From: Nitrospirae bacterium YQR-1
GTDB taxonomy: Bacteria; Nitrospirota; Thermodesulfovibrionia; Thermodesulfovibrionales; Magnetobacteriaceae
DNA: 64,000 bases
Direction: 5' to 3'
Assembly: GCA_039908095.1 (NCBI GenBank)
Contig: JAMOBJ010000020.1
Span: forward strand, 1 to 64,000
The notes under the pieces are model-generated. The model searched no databases. It saw only the letters and a list, made by a program, of their open reading frames with translations, and was not told where the DNA came from. The translations under genes were made by a program, and so were the position numbers. Below, piece by piece: positions 27,024 through 36,081 of this stretch (its first letter is position 1; each line of letters begins with the position of its first letter).

Positions 27024-27260
27024 TCAGGAACAAGCTGCGGGTTTGCTTTTAAGCCATGCCGGCACAGGTATCCCCTTGTCTTCCATGCTCTCAATAATGA
27101 TATCTCTCGTTGAGGGCTTAACTCCACCGCAATAGAGCCTGCTGTAACCCTTACTCAAGTTAATGGCGGCAAGCAAATATATAAGCCCTATCGGCAACAG
27201 AAAAGGAAGCAAAGGAATCAACAGAATCACTCCTGCAATTATAAATGTTTTCTTCTTCAT
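27024..27260 (-). CDS. small membrane protein of unknown function
   Basis: A 78-residue protein with one long hydrophobic hairpin-like segment near the N-terminus (about residues 6-32, rich in Leu/Ile/Pro), then a soluble tail with TRDIIIESMEDKGIPVPAWL. Not recognised. A short SD-like sequence is not obvious. It is 16 bp downstream of another small gene on the same strand, which supports but does not prove expression. Confidence 0.5.
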   Translation of the reverse strand: MKKKTFIIAGVILLIPLLPFLLPIGLIYLLAAINLSKGYSRLYCGGVKPSTRDIIIESMEDKGIPVPAWLKSKPAACS

Positions 27261-27276
27261 ATACTATTTTAGTTTT

Positions 27277-27534
27277 TCATCCAATATCTTTTTCATGTGA
27301 GATATTGCTTGCTTTAAGGTTTATTTCGATTTTTTCTATATAGCCATTAATTTCTTCAATTTTTTTAGCAGCGTAACTTCTAAACTCTCTGAAATCACCT
27401 ACTAACTGGTACAGTATGATGGCTTGCTTATCGTCAGGTTTAGAAGTGTCGGCAACATCAAGCATAACCTCAATGACCACTTTTTTTAAAAGCGCCATTA
27501 TCTCCGGTGATCTCAATTCATCTGCAGTGACCAT
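27277..27534 (-). CDS. small alpha-helical protein of unknown function
   Basis: An 85-residue soluble protein predicted mostly helical, acidic at the N-terminus and with a coiled-coil-like C-terminal half (KKIEEINGYIEKIEINLK). Not recognised. ATG start; it precedes the small membrane protein gene by 16 bp. The amino-acid composition is ordinary, so I accept it as a probable gene. Confidence 0.5.
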   Translation of the reverse strand: MVTADELRSPEIMALLKKVVIEVMLDVADTSKPDDKQAIILYQLVGDFREFRSYAAKKIEEINGYIEKIEINLKASNISHEKDIG

Positions 27535-27579
27535 GTATGATTATACCATTAAATTGTATTTATTTCAACTTAATTTTAA

Positions 27580-28173
27580 TTAATATTTTGGCTGAGTTTC
27601 CATGAAAACTATCTCTTTCCATCTTCTGAAAGAATCAAAATGTTTTTTCCAGTAAAATTCCCATGCCTCAGACTTAGTGGAGCGTTCCACCACGCCTGCC
27701 TGCGATGAGGCCTGCACAAAGTACACCACTGCTCCGGAGGTACGCGTTATTACCCCTACATGGTTTTGCTTGTTCTTACCGTCCACAAAGAACATCAAAT
27801 CACCGGCTTTAATCTCAGCTTTTTTAATTTCATAAGACAAGTCATATATTCTGTCGGAGGACACATAATATGGTCTAAACTCAAAGCCGCTGCCTGTTAG
27901 TGAGTTTCTTGTTACGGCGCATATGAGGTTAGAGCAGTCGGAGTAAGAGCTTATGTCAGGGTTGGCGCCCGTTTTGTACTGCTTTCCTATATAGAGTCTG
28001 GATGTGCCATAAACATTTTTTTCCAGAATATCATATGGCGTCTTTTCTTTCTCTGTAGCAGGCTCAGGCTGCCGTATGGCCTTTTGAGAGCATCCGGCAG
28101 ACAAAGCTAACACAAAAAAAACAGTTGCCGTTATAAAAAACCTGTATATGCCGTTGCTGTGTCCGTTATCCAT
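27580..28173 (-). CDS. NlpC/P60-type cell-wall hydrolase lipoprotein
   Basis: A 197-residue lipoprotein: signal with lipobox LSAGC (Cys28), a Glu/Pro-rich linker, then an NlpC/P60 papain-like domain. The nucleophile is Cys80 in SSYSDCSNLICAV (family form is more often DCSG), the His is H138 in QNHVGVI, and a third polar residue fits YFVQASS. It probably cleaves peptidoglycan stem peptides. It stands apart from its neighbours, in divergent orientation to greA. Confidence 0.85.
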   Translation of the reverse strand: MDNGHSNGIYRFFITATVFFVLALSAGCSQKAIRQPEPATEKEKTPYDILEKNVYGTSRLYIGKQYKTGANPDISSYSDCSNLICAVTRNSLTGSGFEFRPYYVSSDRIYDLSYEIKKAEIKAGDLMFFVDGKNKQNHVGVITRTSGAVVYFVQASSQAGVVERSTKSEAWEFYWKKHFDSFRRWKEIVFMETQPKY

Positions 28174-28299
28174 TGTGTACTAGTATAAGCTATATTTTAT
28201 GTAAAAAATCAATAGTTTGGGCTTCAGGCGGCTGTGTTTTGTTTTTCATTTATGATACAATATCTCCGAATGCTTTGACAGAGGCAACTGGAGGAACTT

Positions 28300-28773
28300 A
28301 TGGAAAGAATACCGATGACGCCTGAGGGCTACAAAAAGATGAAAGATGAACTGGACAGGCTGCTTAAGATAGAAAGACCGCAAAACATAAAGGACATAGC
28401 CACGGCAAGGGCACACGGGGATTTGTCTGAAAACGCAGAGTATCATGCGGCACGCGAGAAGCAATCATTTATAGAGGGCAGAATTCAGGAACTCCAGGCA
28501 AAAACCGCTAAAGCTCAGGTCATAGACCCATCAAAGGTCAAGCATGACAAGGTCGCTTTCGGCGCAAAAGTAAAACTCTTTGACCTTGAAACTGATGAGG
28601 AAAAGGAGTACTTCCTGGTCGGCCCGGATGAGACAGACGTTAAAGACGGCAAAATATCCATTACATCGCCGGTTGCCAAGGCGCTTTTGGGTAAAGAGGT
28701 CGGGGATGAGGTAACAATACAGGCCCCGGGAAAGACTTTTAAGTACGAGGTGGTTGAAATCATCTTTGAGTAA
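28300..28773 (+). CDS. greA: transcription elongation factor GreA
   Basis: A 157-residue GreA: N-terminal coiled-coil (MTPEGYKKMKDELDRLLKIE, ARAHGDLSENAEYHAAREKQ with the acidic tip) that enters the RNA-polymerase secondary channel and stimulates cleavage of backtracked RNA, then the FKBP-like C-terminal domain ending GKTFKYEVVEIIF. Length and motifs are fully typical. GGAGG lies a few bases upstream of the ATG. Confidence 0.97.
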   Translation: MERIPMTPEGYKKMKDELDRLLKIERPQNIKDIATARAHGDLSENAEYHAAREKQSFIEGRIQELQAKTAKAQVIDPSKVKHDKVAFGAKVKLFDLETDEEKEYFLVGPDETDVKDGKISITSPVAKALLGKEVGDEVTIQAPGKTFKYEVVEIIFE

Positions 28774-28885
28774 CCCTAACATCCGCATATCCTAAAAATA
28801 TAAATACTTAATACCTGATAGCTGTATTTTTAAGGTTATCTAAACATACAATTATGATATATAATTTTTGCGTGCTAATAAAAAA

Positions 28886-28918
28886 AATTGTTGTAAAATT
28901 AAGAAATTGTTGTAAAAT
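28886..28918. promoter_or_regulatory. 14-bp direct repeat upstream of the chemoreceptor
   Basis: AATTGTTGTAAAAT occurs at 28886-28899 and again at 28905-28918, a 19-bp period, close to two helix turns. It sits 78 bp before the chemoreceptor start in a 220-bp AT-rich gap. It may be an activator/repressor site or overlap the promoter (TAAAAT as -10). Confidence 0.45.
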
Positions 28919-28995
28919 AGCGCATAATTTAAAAGGGTAGGCAGATTAGGGCTTTAATAAATAAAAACTGTTGATAATATGGAGGAATGCAAACA

Positions 28996-30636
28996 ATGTT
29001 TAAGAACTGGTCTATAACTACTAAAACCCTGGTACCGATACTTGTTTTTACAACTCTTGGTATGATATGCAACATTTTTTTTGCTGTAAAAATATCCAAA
29101 GATATGATAATTGATGAGATTAAAGACGGAGCGATAAAAGGCTACAGGGAGACTGTGCTAAACGGCTTGACGACAATGATGCTTACAGGGTCAATAAATG
29201 CTTCAAAAAAGCCCTTTTTAGATCAAATGAAAAACTTAATAGATTTAAAAGTGTTAAGAACGGAGTCTATAGATAAAGATTTTGGAACAAACGCCACCGA
29301 TGATCATGTTTCCGATGAAATAGAAAAGCAGGTAGTGAGCACAGGGAAAGAGGTTGTAGTAATAACCGGTGATTACCTAAGGGGAGTATATCCCTACACA
29401 GCAAAAAAGGATTTCATGGGCAAAAACTGCCTTGAATGCCACAGTGCCAGCGAGGGAGAGGTTATCGGAGCAATCAGTATAAAGGTGCCGCTTGCTGAAA
29501 AAATGGCGAAATTAAGGCGGCTTCAGCTCATATTTATTCTTTTAGGATTATTAGGAATAGTAGGTATATCTGTGATATTTACAGTTATTTTTAAGAAAAC
29601 CCATAAACCGTTAAAAGACTTATCAGTATCTCTTGAGCGGATAGCCGACGGCGATCTTGAATGCTATTTTGAGTACCACTCAAAGGATGAAATAGGAACA
29701 CTTTCAGATGGATTTAATAAGATGACAGGCAAATTACGGGAGATAGTGAACGAACTGAAAAACCTTGCCGACGGTGTTGCCTCATCAAGTGAGAAACTAA
29801 GCAGCAGTTCAGGGAAAATGTCAGTGGATACGACAAGTCAGGCTGAAAAAACGGTTCAGGTGGCAACGGCGGTGGAGGAAATGACTCAAACCATTATTGA
29901 CATAGCAAGGAATTCATCAACAATAGCCTCATCAGCCAACTCAACCATGGCTGTGGCAAAAGACGGCTCATCGGTGGTGGATAAGACCAGAGATGAAGTA
30001 AAGAAAATAGAAGTCACGGTTAAGGACTCCGCCACGATGATAGAGTCTCTGGGACAGCGTTCAAGCCAGATAGGGGAAATTGTAAATGTTATAAATGATA
30101 TAGCGGACCAGACAAACCTTCTAGCTTTAAATGCAGCCATTGAGGCGGCAAGGGCCGGGGAGCAGGGAAGAGGGTTTGCCGTGGTTGCCGATGAGGTTAG
30201 AAAGCTGGCGGAAAAAACCGGTAAGGCAACAACCGAGATAAGTGAAATGATCCGTGCTATTCAGGGTGAAACCGGCAAGGCTATTTCATCAATGAAGGAA
30301 AGCCTGCAACGGGTGGAGGCGGGGGTGGATTACTCCACAAAGGCAGGGGAGTCACTGAGGTCAATAGTAACAAGTGTAACAGAGCTTCAATCCATGGTTC
30401 AGAGTATTGCATCGGCAACAGAGGAGATGTCAACCGTCTCGGGGCAAATTACCGAGGATATAGACACCCTTGCTAAAAACTCAAGAGATACATCCGTTTG
30501 CTCAGACGTAGTCTCAACAGCAGCGGCCCAGCTTGTCACCGTGTCGCAGCATCTGAGAAAAATTGCGTCTCAGTTTAAAACATCCGACTCCGGTGCGGGC
30601 TCTAAACATGACAGACAGCTCTCACTGCCGCATTGA
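28996..30636 (+). CDS. methyl-accepting chemotaxis protein with periplasmic heme-c sensor
   Basis: A roughly 546-residue chemoreceptor. TM1 lies near residues 12-32; the periplasmic domain contains [11 protein letters not shown] (CxxCH, about residue 145), so it should carry a covalently bound heme c, like Tll0287/DUF3365-type sensors. TM2 (about 174-198) leads to a HAMP domain and the signalling hairpin with [20 protein letters not shown]. No obvious CheR-binding pentapeptide is present at the end. I take the second ATG (28996), ten bases after GGAGG, over ATG 28987 which nearly abuts it. Likely senses redox state, oxygen or NO. Confidence 0.93.
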   Translation: MFKNWSITTKTLVPILVFTTLGMICNIFFAVKISKDMIIDEIKDGAIKGYRETVLNGLTTMMLTGSINASKKPFLDQMKNLIDLKVLRTESIDKDFGTNATDDHVSDEIEKQVVSTGKEVVVITGDYLRGVYPYTAKKDFMGKNCLECHSASEGEVIGAISIKVPLAEKMAKLRRLQLIFILLGLLGIVGISVIFTVIFKKTHKPLKDLSVSLERIADGDLECYFEYHSKDEIGTLSDGFNKMTGKLREIVNELKNLADGVASSSEKLSSSSGKMSVDTTSQAEKTVQVATAVEEMTQTIIDIARNSSTIASSANSTMAVAKDGSSVVDKTRDEVKKIEVTVKDSATMIESLGQRSSQIGEIVNVINDIADQTNLLALNAAIEAARAGEQGRGFAVVADEVRKLAEKTGKATTEISEMIRAIQGETGKAISSMKESLQRVEAGVDYSTKAGESLRSIVTSVTELQSMVQSIASATEEMSTVSGQITEDIDTLAKNSRDTSVCSDVVSTAAAQLVTVSQHLRKIASQFKTSDSGAGSKHDRQLSLPH

Positions 30637-30695
30637 TTTTTTAAGTGGTATTTATACAGAGCTTTCCCGGGAATGCGACAGAGGTGGCGGATAGA

Positions 30696-30724
30696 TTGAC
30701 AAAGACTCTGTAAAATGCTATAAA
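30696..30724 (+). promoter_or_regulatory. consensus sigma-70 promoter of cimA, implying a leaderless mRNA
   Basis: TTGACA at 30696-30701, exactly 17 bp, then TATAAA at 30719-30724. The transcription start should be near 30731, while the GTG of cimA is at 30733. There is no Shine-Dalgarno sequence between. Confidence 0.7.
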
Positions 30725-30732
30725 AGAACACT

Positions 30733-32295
30733 GTGGATACGGTGGAGATTTACGATACGACACTGCGGGATGGAGCGCAGTCTGAGGATATATCTTTCTC
30801 GGTTGAGGATAAGTTACGGATAACCGAGGTGCTGGATGAATTCGGCATTCCTTTTGTAGAGGGGGGCTGGCCCGGCTCTAATCCCCGGGATATCGAATAT
30901 TTTAAGGAAGTCAAAAAGTTAAAGCTAAAAACAGCACAAATTGTTGCTTTTGGCAGCACCCACAGGTTCGGGCATCCGGTTTCTAAAGATACAAACATAA
31001 AGCATCTCCTTGCCGCTGAAACGCCGGTGATTACAATTTTCGGGAAGACCTGGGATCTACATGTAAAAGAGGCTCTGAAAATTACACTGGACGACAATCT
31101 AAAGTTAATCCACGACTCAGTTGTGTATCTTAAAAAGCATGTTGAAAAGGTATTTTTCGATGCCGAACACTTTTATCAGGGATATTTATGCAACTCAGAG
31201 TACGCACTCAGGTGTCTCAAAGCAGCCGAGGAAGCGGGGGCGGACTGCTTGGTGCTTTGCGAAACAAACGGTGGGTGCCTGCCTGATGATATAAGGCTCA
31301 TTACACGTGAGGTCAGAAGCAAGACCGCACAACGCCTCGGCATTCATGCCCATAACGACTCCGACTGTGCTGTGGCAAACTCAATTGAGGCGGTTTTGGG
31401 GCAAGTGCAGCAGGTACAGGGTACAATTAACGGTATCGGTGAACGCTGCGGAAATGCTAATCTGTGTTCCATAATTCCGAACCTCCAGCTTAAGCGCAAA
31501 ATCAACTGTATTGACGAGGGGAAATTAAAAAATTTGAGGAATGTTTCCCGTTTTGTTACCGAGATAGCAAACCAGAGCCACATAAAGAGACAGCCGTTTG
31601 TCGGTGACAGTGCCTTTGCCCATAAGGGTGGGATACATGTAAGCGCCATAAGGGCGTGTGCCGGCACCTATGAGCATATTAATCCTGAGGTTGTGGGTAA
31701 TACCCAGAGAGTGCTGGTATCGGATCTGGCAGGGAAAAGCACGATTTTAAGAAAAGCAGAGGAGTTTGGCATAGACATTGAGAGCTCGCAAGGCACCTCA
31801 GAGCTTTTACATAAACTGAAAGCGCTGGAAAAACAAGGATTTCAGTTTGAGGGTGCTGAGGCATCCTTTGAACTTATGATTAAAAAAAGCACCGGTAAGT
31901 ACAAGGAGGCCTTTGAGCTGCTGGGATTCAGGGTCATAGTGGATAAGTGGGGACGCGATAAGGAGTGCTTAATTGAGGCTACCATCAAACTAAAACTCCC
32001 TGACGGCACGGTGATTCACACGGCCTCGGAGGGAAACGGCCCTGTTAATGCACTTGACAATGCAATAAGAAAGGCCTTAAACGGGTACTATCCCGAGCTT
32101 AAATCTGTAAAATTGCTTGACTATAAGGTAAGGGTACTCCAGGGTGGAAGCGGTACGGCCACCGGAGTGAGGGTTTTAATAGAGTCCGGTGATGACTCAG
32201 CAAAATGGGGCACAGTTGGTGTTAGTGAAAATGTTATTGAAGCCTCATGGCAAGCCCTTATTGACAGTATAGAGTATAAACTGCTTAAAGATTAG
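30733..32295 (+). CDS. cimA: (R)-citramalate synthase
   Basis: A 520-residue enzyme of the isopropylmalate/citramalate synthase family, joining pyruvate and acetyl-CoA to make citramalate for isoleucine synthesis. The N-terminal TIM barrel starts [16 protein letters not shown] (metal Asp and Arg), with [26 protein letters not shown] and [13 protein letters not shown] linker with HKGGIHVSA and a C-terminal LeuA dimer/allosteric domain (about 390-515) follow. The GWPGSNP form is typical of CimA rather than LeuA. GTG start at the expected transcription start. The product is probably feedback-regulated by isoleucine through the C-terminal domain. Confidence 0.93.
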   Translation: MDTVEIYDTTLRDGAQSEDISFSVEDKLRITEVLDEFGIPFVEGGWPGSNPRDIEYFKEVKKLKLKTAQIVAFGSTHRFGHPVSKDTNIKHLLAAETPVITIFGKTWDLHVKEALKITLDDNLKLIHDSVVYLKKHVEKVFFDAEHFYQGYLCNSEYALRCLKAAEEAGADCLVLCETNGGCLPDDIRLITREVRSKTAQRLGIHAHNDSDCAVANSIEAVLGQVQQVQGTINGIGERCGNANLCSIIPNLQLKRKINCIDEGKLKNLRNVSRFVTEIANQSHIKRQPFVGDSAFAHKGGIHVSAIRACAGTYEHINPEVVGNTQRVLVSDLAGKSTILRKAEEFGIDIESSQGTSELLHKLKALEKQGFQFEGAEASFELMIKKSTGKYKEAFELLGFRVIVDKWGRDKECLIEATIKLKLPDGTVIHTASEGNGPVNALDNAIRKALNGYYPELKSVKLLDYKVRVLQGGSGTATGVRVLIESGDDSAKWGTVGVSENVIEASWQALIDSIEYKLLKD

Positions 32296-32332
32296 CCCGC
32301 CTTTGCACACTGCTGCAATCCTGCCCATATCA

Positions 32333-32361
32333 TTGACATTTAACAACAGATAATATAAAAT
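32333..32361 (+). promoter_or_regulatory. sigma-70-type promoter, implying a leaderless mRNA
   Basis: TTGACA at 32333-32338 and TAAAAT at 32356-32361, 17-bp spacing (TATAAA at 32354 with 15 bp is the alternative). Transcription would begin near 32366-32368, at the ATG (32369) of the next gene; no ribosome site is visible. Confidence 0.6.
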
Positions 32362-32368
32362 CAATTGT

Positions 32369-33235
32369 ATGGGCGGCGAACTTAGGATATTAGTGTTGAT
32401 TCATGACCAGAGGGGTCTTGACTTTGCCAAAGGAACCCTTAGTTACATGGGCTACCCTAATACTTCCGGTGTAACAAAGCCGTCAAGCGTTTTCAATATC
32501 CTTAAAAACGAATCATACGAGATACTAATGGCTGATTACCCCACTGTTAACACGTATGAGGATAATTTTTTTAAACACCTCAGGGAACGCCACACCATAA
32601 GAGTTATTCTTCTTATAGACTCTGAAATGGATGCCGCCGAGCTTAAAAAAATGTACAAAGAGGGAGTCAGCGCAATTTTACAGTATCCGTATCAGATTGA
32701 TGACGTTAAAAAGGCGATAGACGATGCAATAAGAAGTGTTCCTATGGCTATAACCAAGACTGTCAGAAAAATCAGGGATCTGGACTTTTTTTCCATCCTC
32801 ACGGATGAGGAGTTGATGTCACTTCTGAGGATTTCCAAATGCAGAAAGTATGCCGAGGGGGATTTGATTTTTGACGAGGGTCAGGTTGGTGACAGGTTTT
32901 ACGTAATAGTGGACGGGGTCATAAGCATTTCAAAAAGAATCGGGAAGAAACGGGAAGAGACTCTGGCAAGGCTCAAAAGGGGTAGCTGCTTTGGTGAAAT
33001 GGCCATACTGGATGGACAACCTCGTTCCGCTAGGGCTAAAGCTTTTGACGATGTGGTTTTGCTTGAATTTGACAAACGAATTATGGAAGGCTATGACGAT
33101 ATAATCACACTTAAGTTATTTAAGAAACTGGCTCATGTCTTTAGCAGAAGGCTCAGGGGAGCAACGGCAAAGATCAAGGAAATGGTACTTACCTCTGCGG
33201 CTAAGGACGGCTTATCCGGCACTCCCGTCCTCTGA
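32369..33235 (+). CDS. receiver-like domain fused to a cyclic-nucleotide-binding domain
   Basis: A 288-residue two-domain signalling protein. Residues 1-125 have the response-regulator fold, with D in LMADYPTV at the phosphorylation place, but the usual acidic pair is only HD (LIHDQ) and the conserved Lys is replaced in ILQYPYQ, so phosphorylation is uncertain. Residues about 140-275 are a cNMP-binding domain with an intact phosphate cassette FGEMAILDGQPRSARA (Glu and Arg present). No DNA-binding domain. Its 3' end overlaps the convergent histidine kinase gene by 24 bp. Probably a cAMP/cGMP-responsive partner or adaptor. Confidence 0.85.
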   Translation: MGGELRILVLIHDQRGLDFAKGTLSYMGYPNTSGVTKPSSVFNILKNESYEILMADYPTVNTYEDNFFKHLRERHTIRVILLIDSEMDAAELKKMYKEGVSAILQYPYQIDDVKKAIDDAIRSVPMAITKTVRKIRDLDFFSILTDEELMSLLRISKCRKYAEGDLIFDEGQVGDRFYVIVDGVISISKRIGKKREETLARLKRGSCFGEMAILDGQPRSARAKAFDDVVLLEFDKRIMEGYDDIITLKLFKKLAHVFSRRLRGATAKIKEMVLTSAAKDGLSGTPVL

Positions 33236-34804
33236 TATATTTAATTGTATCGTAAAGGCGGCGCCGTCACCTTTATTTGATGCGCTGAGTTTACCACCCA
33301 TGTTTTTTTCTATTATTGTCCTTGACATGTACATGCCAATGCCGGTACCCTTTTTTTCATCTTTTGTTGTAAACCAGGCGTTAAAGAGTTTTCCCATTGC
33401 CTCAGGAGAAATTCCGCCGCCGTCGTCACATATTTCTACCTCAACTTTGCTGCCTAAACGTCTTACCGATATGTCTATCCTGCCGGATTTGCGGGCGCCG
33501 GTCACTGCCCGGTTTTCCTCTATGGCGTCACGCGCGTTATTGATTATATTAAAAATTACCTGCTTAAACTCGTTCTGATAACCCACTACCTCTAATGTGC
33601 CGTTGTCATTAAAGTCTGAATTAACCTTAATACTGAGGCTTTTCAGCATAGCGTCAAACAACAAGAGGGTTTCCCTGATTGATTGTACAAGGTTAAATGC
33701 TTCTTTTTTCTTTGACGGCCTCAGGAAGTTTCTGAAAGCCTCGATTGCTTTTGACATAAAATCTATCTGAATCATAGAATCCTCTACTGAGTTTTTCATA
33801 TAGTCGCTGTCAAGCTGGTTTGCGGCAAGAGCGTCCTGAAGGTCAAAAAATATAAGCGAGATGGCATTAAGGGGCTGTCTCCATTGGTGGGCAATCGCCC
33901 CTATCATCTCACCCATGGCAGCCATTTTAGATTGTTGAACTAACAGGTGATCCTGTTCTCTGAGTTTTCGTGTCTCCTCAATTACCCGCTCCTCAAGGGT
34001 TTTATTTAACTGCAGGATTTCCATCTCATATTCCTTTTCACTTGTGATGTCAACCATATCTACAAGGCCGCAAAACACGCCCTTGTACTCTACCGTATCC
34101 GTAAGGAGTCTCACCCATTTGGTCTTTCCTACTTTTGTGATTAACTCCATCTCTTCATACTCATGCGGCATCTTCACGCCCTTAAGCTGCCAAAACACCT
34201 GCTCCCTTATTGTCTGCCGCCACCTCTGTCCCATAAAATCCCATAAATGCATATTTAAAAGCTCCGCTACCTTGTAGCCGGTTATAGTCTGCATTGCAGG
34301 ATTTACATATAAGAATTTCTCTCTATGCAGACCGACTCCAAAGGCGGAACTCTCAGCAAGTTTTTTGAATAAATCGTGGCTTTCTCTAAATGTCTTCTCA
34401 GCCGCTACTACCTCTGAACAGCGGTTTAATGTATTAAGGAGTTTGTCAATATTAATAGGTTTTATAACATATTGGCTTACGCCAAGGTCTATTGCCTCAA
34501 CAAACATATCCTTGTCACTAAAAGCGCTGGTTATAATTATCTGAGCTTTAGGATTATGTTTTTTAATCTCCCTTGCCATATCCAAACCATTCATTTTCGG
34601 CATACGGATATCGGTTATTACAATATCAGGGCGGTATGCAACGTACATGTACACCCCCTCCCTGCCGTTTGATGCAAGGTAAACGCTGCGGCAGCACCTC
34701 ATTAACGACTCTCCGACAGAGAGTCTTACCGCCGCCTCATCCTCCACATACAAAACACTCATCTCGTTTAAAATGCCGCTCTGTTCTTTGTCAAACATTG
34801 TCAC
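33212..34804 (-). CDS. hybrid sensor kinase: receiver-PAS-histidine kinase
   Basis: A 530-residue soluble kinase. Residues 10-130 are a receiver (YVEDEAAVR, phospho-Asp in VITDIRMPKMNG, Lys in YVIKPINI); about 150-275 a PAS domain (FGVGLHREKFLYVNPAMQ); about 295 a coiled region; then HisKA with the phosphorylated His in IGAIAHQWRQPLN and an HATPase domain with N box NIINNARDAIEEN, G1 DDGGGI, F box LFNAWFTTK and G2 GTGIGMYMSR. The N-terminal receiver implies it takes input from another kinase. Start is GTG 34804 or ATG 34798. Convergent with the receiver-cNMP gene, and possibly its partner. Confidence 0.92.
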   Translation of the reverse strand: MTMFDKEQSGILNEMSVLYVEDEAAVRLSVGESLMRCCRSVYLASNGREGVYMYVAYRPDIVITDIRMPKMNGLDMAREIKKHNPKAQIIITSAFSDKDMFVEAIDLGVSQYVIKPINIDKLLNTLNRCSEVVAAEKTFRESHDLFKKLAESSAFGVGLHREKFLYVNPAMQTITGYKVAELLNMHLWDFMGQRWRQTIREQVFWQLKGVKMPHEYEEMELITKVGKTKWVRLLTDTVEYKGVFCGLVDMVDITSEKEYEMEILQLNKTLEERVIEETRKLREQDHLLVQQSKMAAMGEMIGAIAHQWRQPLNAISLIFFDLQDALAANQLDSDYMKNSVEDSMIQIDFMSKAIEAFRNFLRPSKKKEAFNLVQSIRETLLLFDAMLKSLSIKVNSDFNDNGTLEVVGYQNEFKQVIFNIINNARDAIEENRAVTGARKSGRIDISVRRLGSKVEVEICDDGGGISPEAMGKLFNAWFTTKDEKKGTGIGMYMSRTIIEKNMGGKLSASNKGDGAAFTIQLNISEDGSAG

Positions 34805-34857
34805 CGTCTATATTAAATACAGGTATTGTAACAAAACCGATAGCCATTGCGTAACAC

Positions 34858-35235
34858 CTACATGAGTTTAGCAATGAACTCTCCCGATTTAAGGGCAATA
34901 AAGCCGGCAATTACGCTTAATAATACATTCAGGGCGGCATACAAGAACTCCCCGCCCTCTATCAACTGCCCCGTTTCGTACTCAAAGGTGGAAAACGTGG
35001 TGTATGCCCCAAGGAATCCAACAACAAGAAACAACCTCCACTGTGGATTAACCATGTACTTCTCTGTAAAAAGCGACATTATCAGGGCAACAGCAAAACT
35101 TCCGCTTACATTTATGATGAGAGTTCCCCATGGAAAATTTATCCCCAGGCGCCTTCCAATAAAAACACTCATAATGTAGCGGACAATAGCGCCGAGGAAT
35201 CCGCCTGTTCCTACTATTAAATAATTTTTATACAC
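34858..35235 (-). CDS. crcB: fluoride exporter CrcB (Fluc)
   Basis: A 125-residue Fluc/CrcB fluoride channel with four membrane helices. Signatures are GGFLGAIVRY, FPWGTLIINVSGSFAVA (conserved Asn) and GFLGAYTTFSTFEYET (polar track and Phe box). It forms dual-topology dimers that export fluoride. I found no fluoride riboswitch in the short upstream region. Confidence 0.95.
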   Translation of the reverse strand: MYKNYLIVGTGGFLGAIVRYIMSVFIGRRLGINFPWGTLIINVSGSFAVALIMSLFTEKYMVNPQWRLFLVVGFLGAYTTFSTFEYETGQLIEGGEFLYAALNVLLSVIAGFIALKSGEFIAKLM

Positions 35236-35292
35236 ATTATTTGCTTTATGTTTAGTTTATGGTATTTTAGCATTTTAATAAAGAAAGGTGAT

Positions 35293-35976
35293 GTGTTAAT
35301 CTTAATAAGAATGAAATTTTCTTTTAAAGACAGGGAAGGATTGTTGGGTGCGGCGTATTTACTTGCTTTGATAACAGTGTTTTATAACATTGCAGAGGGG
35401 ATCGTCTCAGTGTATTTTGGGCTGGATGATGATACAATGTCGCTCTTTGGATTTGGGCTGGACTCCTTTGCCGAGGTGGTTTCCGGCATCGGCATATGGC
35501 ATATGATCAGGCGGATGAAAGGCGCTGAAAATATAAGCGGTGTTACTCAGGATGCTTTTGAAGAGACAGCCTTAAAAGTCACCGGCTGGGCATTTTATAT
35601 TTTAGCAACCGGACTTGCTGTTAGCGCAATCTATAACTTTATATCCGGCAAAAAGCCGGTAACCACAGTGGCTGGGGCAATAGTGGCGGTAGCTTCGATA
35701 GTTTCTATGTCGGCTCTTATTTACTATAAAAATAAGGTTGGAAGGGCTCTTGGTTCGGAGCCGATACTGGCAGATGCAGCCTGTACGCGCACATGTCTCT
35801 ATCTCTCGGTAGTGCTGCTTTTGGCAAGTGCCGGTTATGAGATTACTAAGATAGCAGGGATAGACAGTATCGGCGCTATAGCCATAGCAGTGTTTTCTAT
35901 TAAAGAGGGTAAAGAGGCATTTGATAAGGCTAAAAATAAAGGAAAATGCGCCTGTTCATCCTGTGGCTGTAAGTGA
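35293..35976 (+). CDS. cation-diffusion-facilitator-like membrane protein with Cys-rich tail
   Basis: About 228 residues with six hydrophobic helices. GLDDDTMSLFGFGLDSFAE and the later ADAACTRTCLYLS match the metal-site helices of cation transporters, where HxxxD/DxxxD motifs are found, but the protein lacks a cytoplasmic CDF domain. It ends in KGKCACSSCGCK, six residues from the end rich in Cys and likely metal-binding. I favour GTG at 35293 (AAAGG a few bases upstream); ATG 35311 and an ATG at 35248 are alternatives. Possibly exports or senses Zn, Cd or a similar metal. Confidence 0.7.
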   Translation: MLILIRMKFSFKDREGLLGAAYLLALITVFYNIAEGIVSVYFGLDDDTMSLFGFGLDSFAEVVSGIGIWHMIRRMKGAENISGVTQDAFEETALKVTGWAFYILATGLAVSAIYNFISGKKPVTTVAGAIVAVASIVSMSALIYYKNKVGRALGSEPILADAACTRTCLYLSVVLLLASAGYEITKIAGIDSIGAIAIAVFSIKEGKEAFDKAKNKGKCACSSCGCK

Positions 35977-36081
35977 GCTTAAGCCTCTTTGTTTGTGTTG
36001 ACAGTTATACGTGCTTTATCTACAATCTTATTTAAGGTGTAAATTTCAATTTCACACGCCTCAGGGCGGAAGCAGGATACT

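Noticed and set aside
34858..35292. Fluoride riboswitch upstream of crcB
   Set aside because: The short AT-rich leader lacks the conserved riboswitch core, so none was called.
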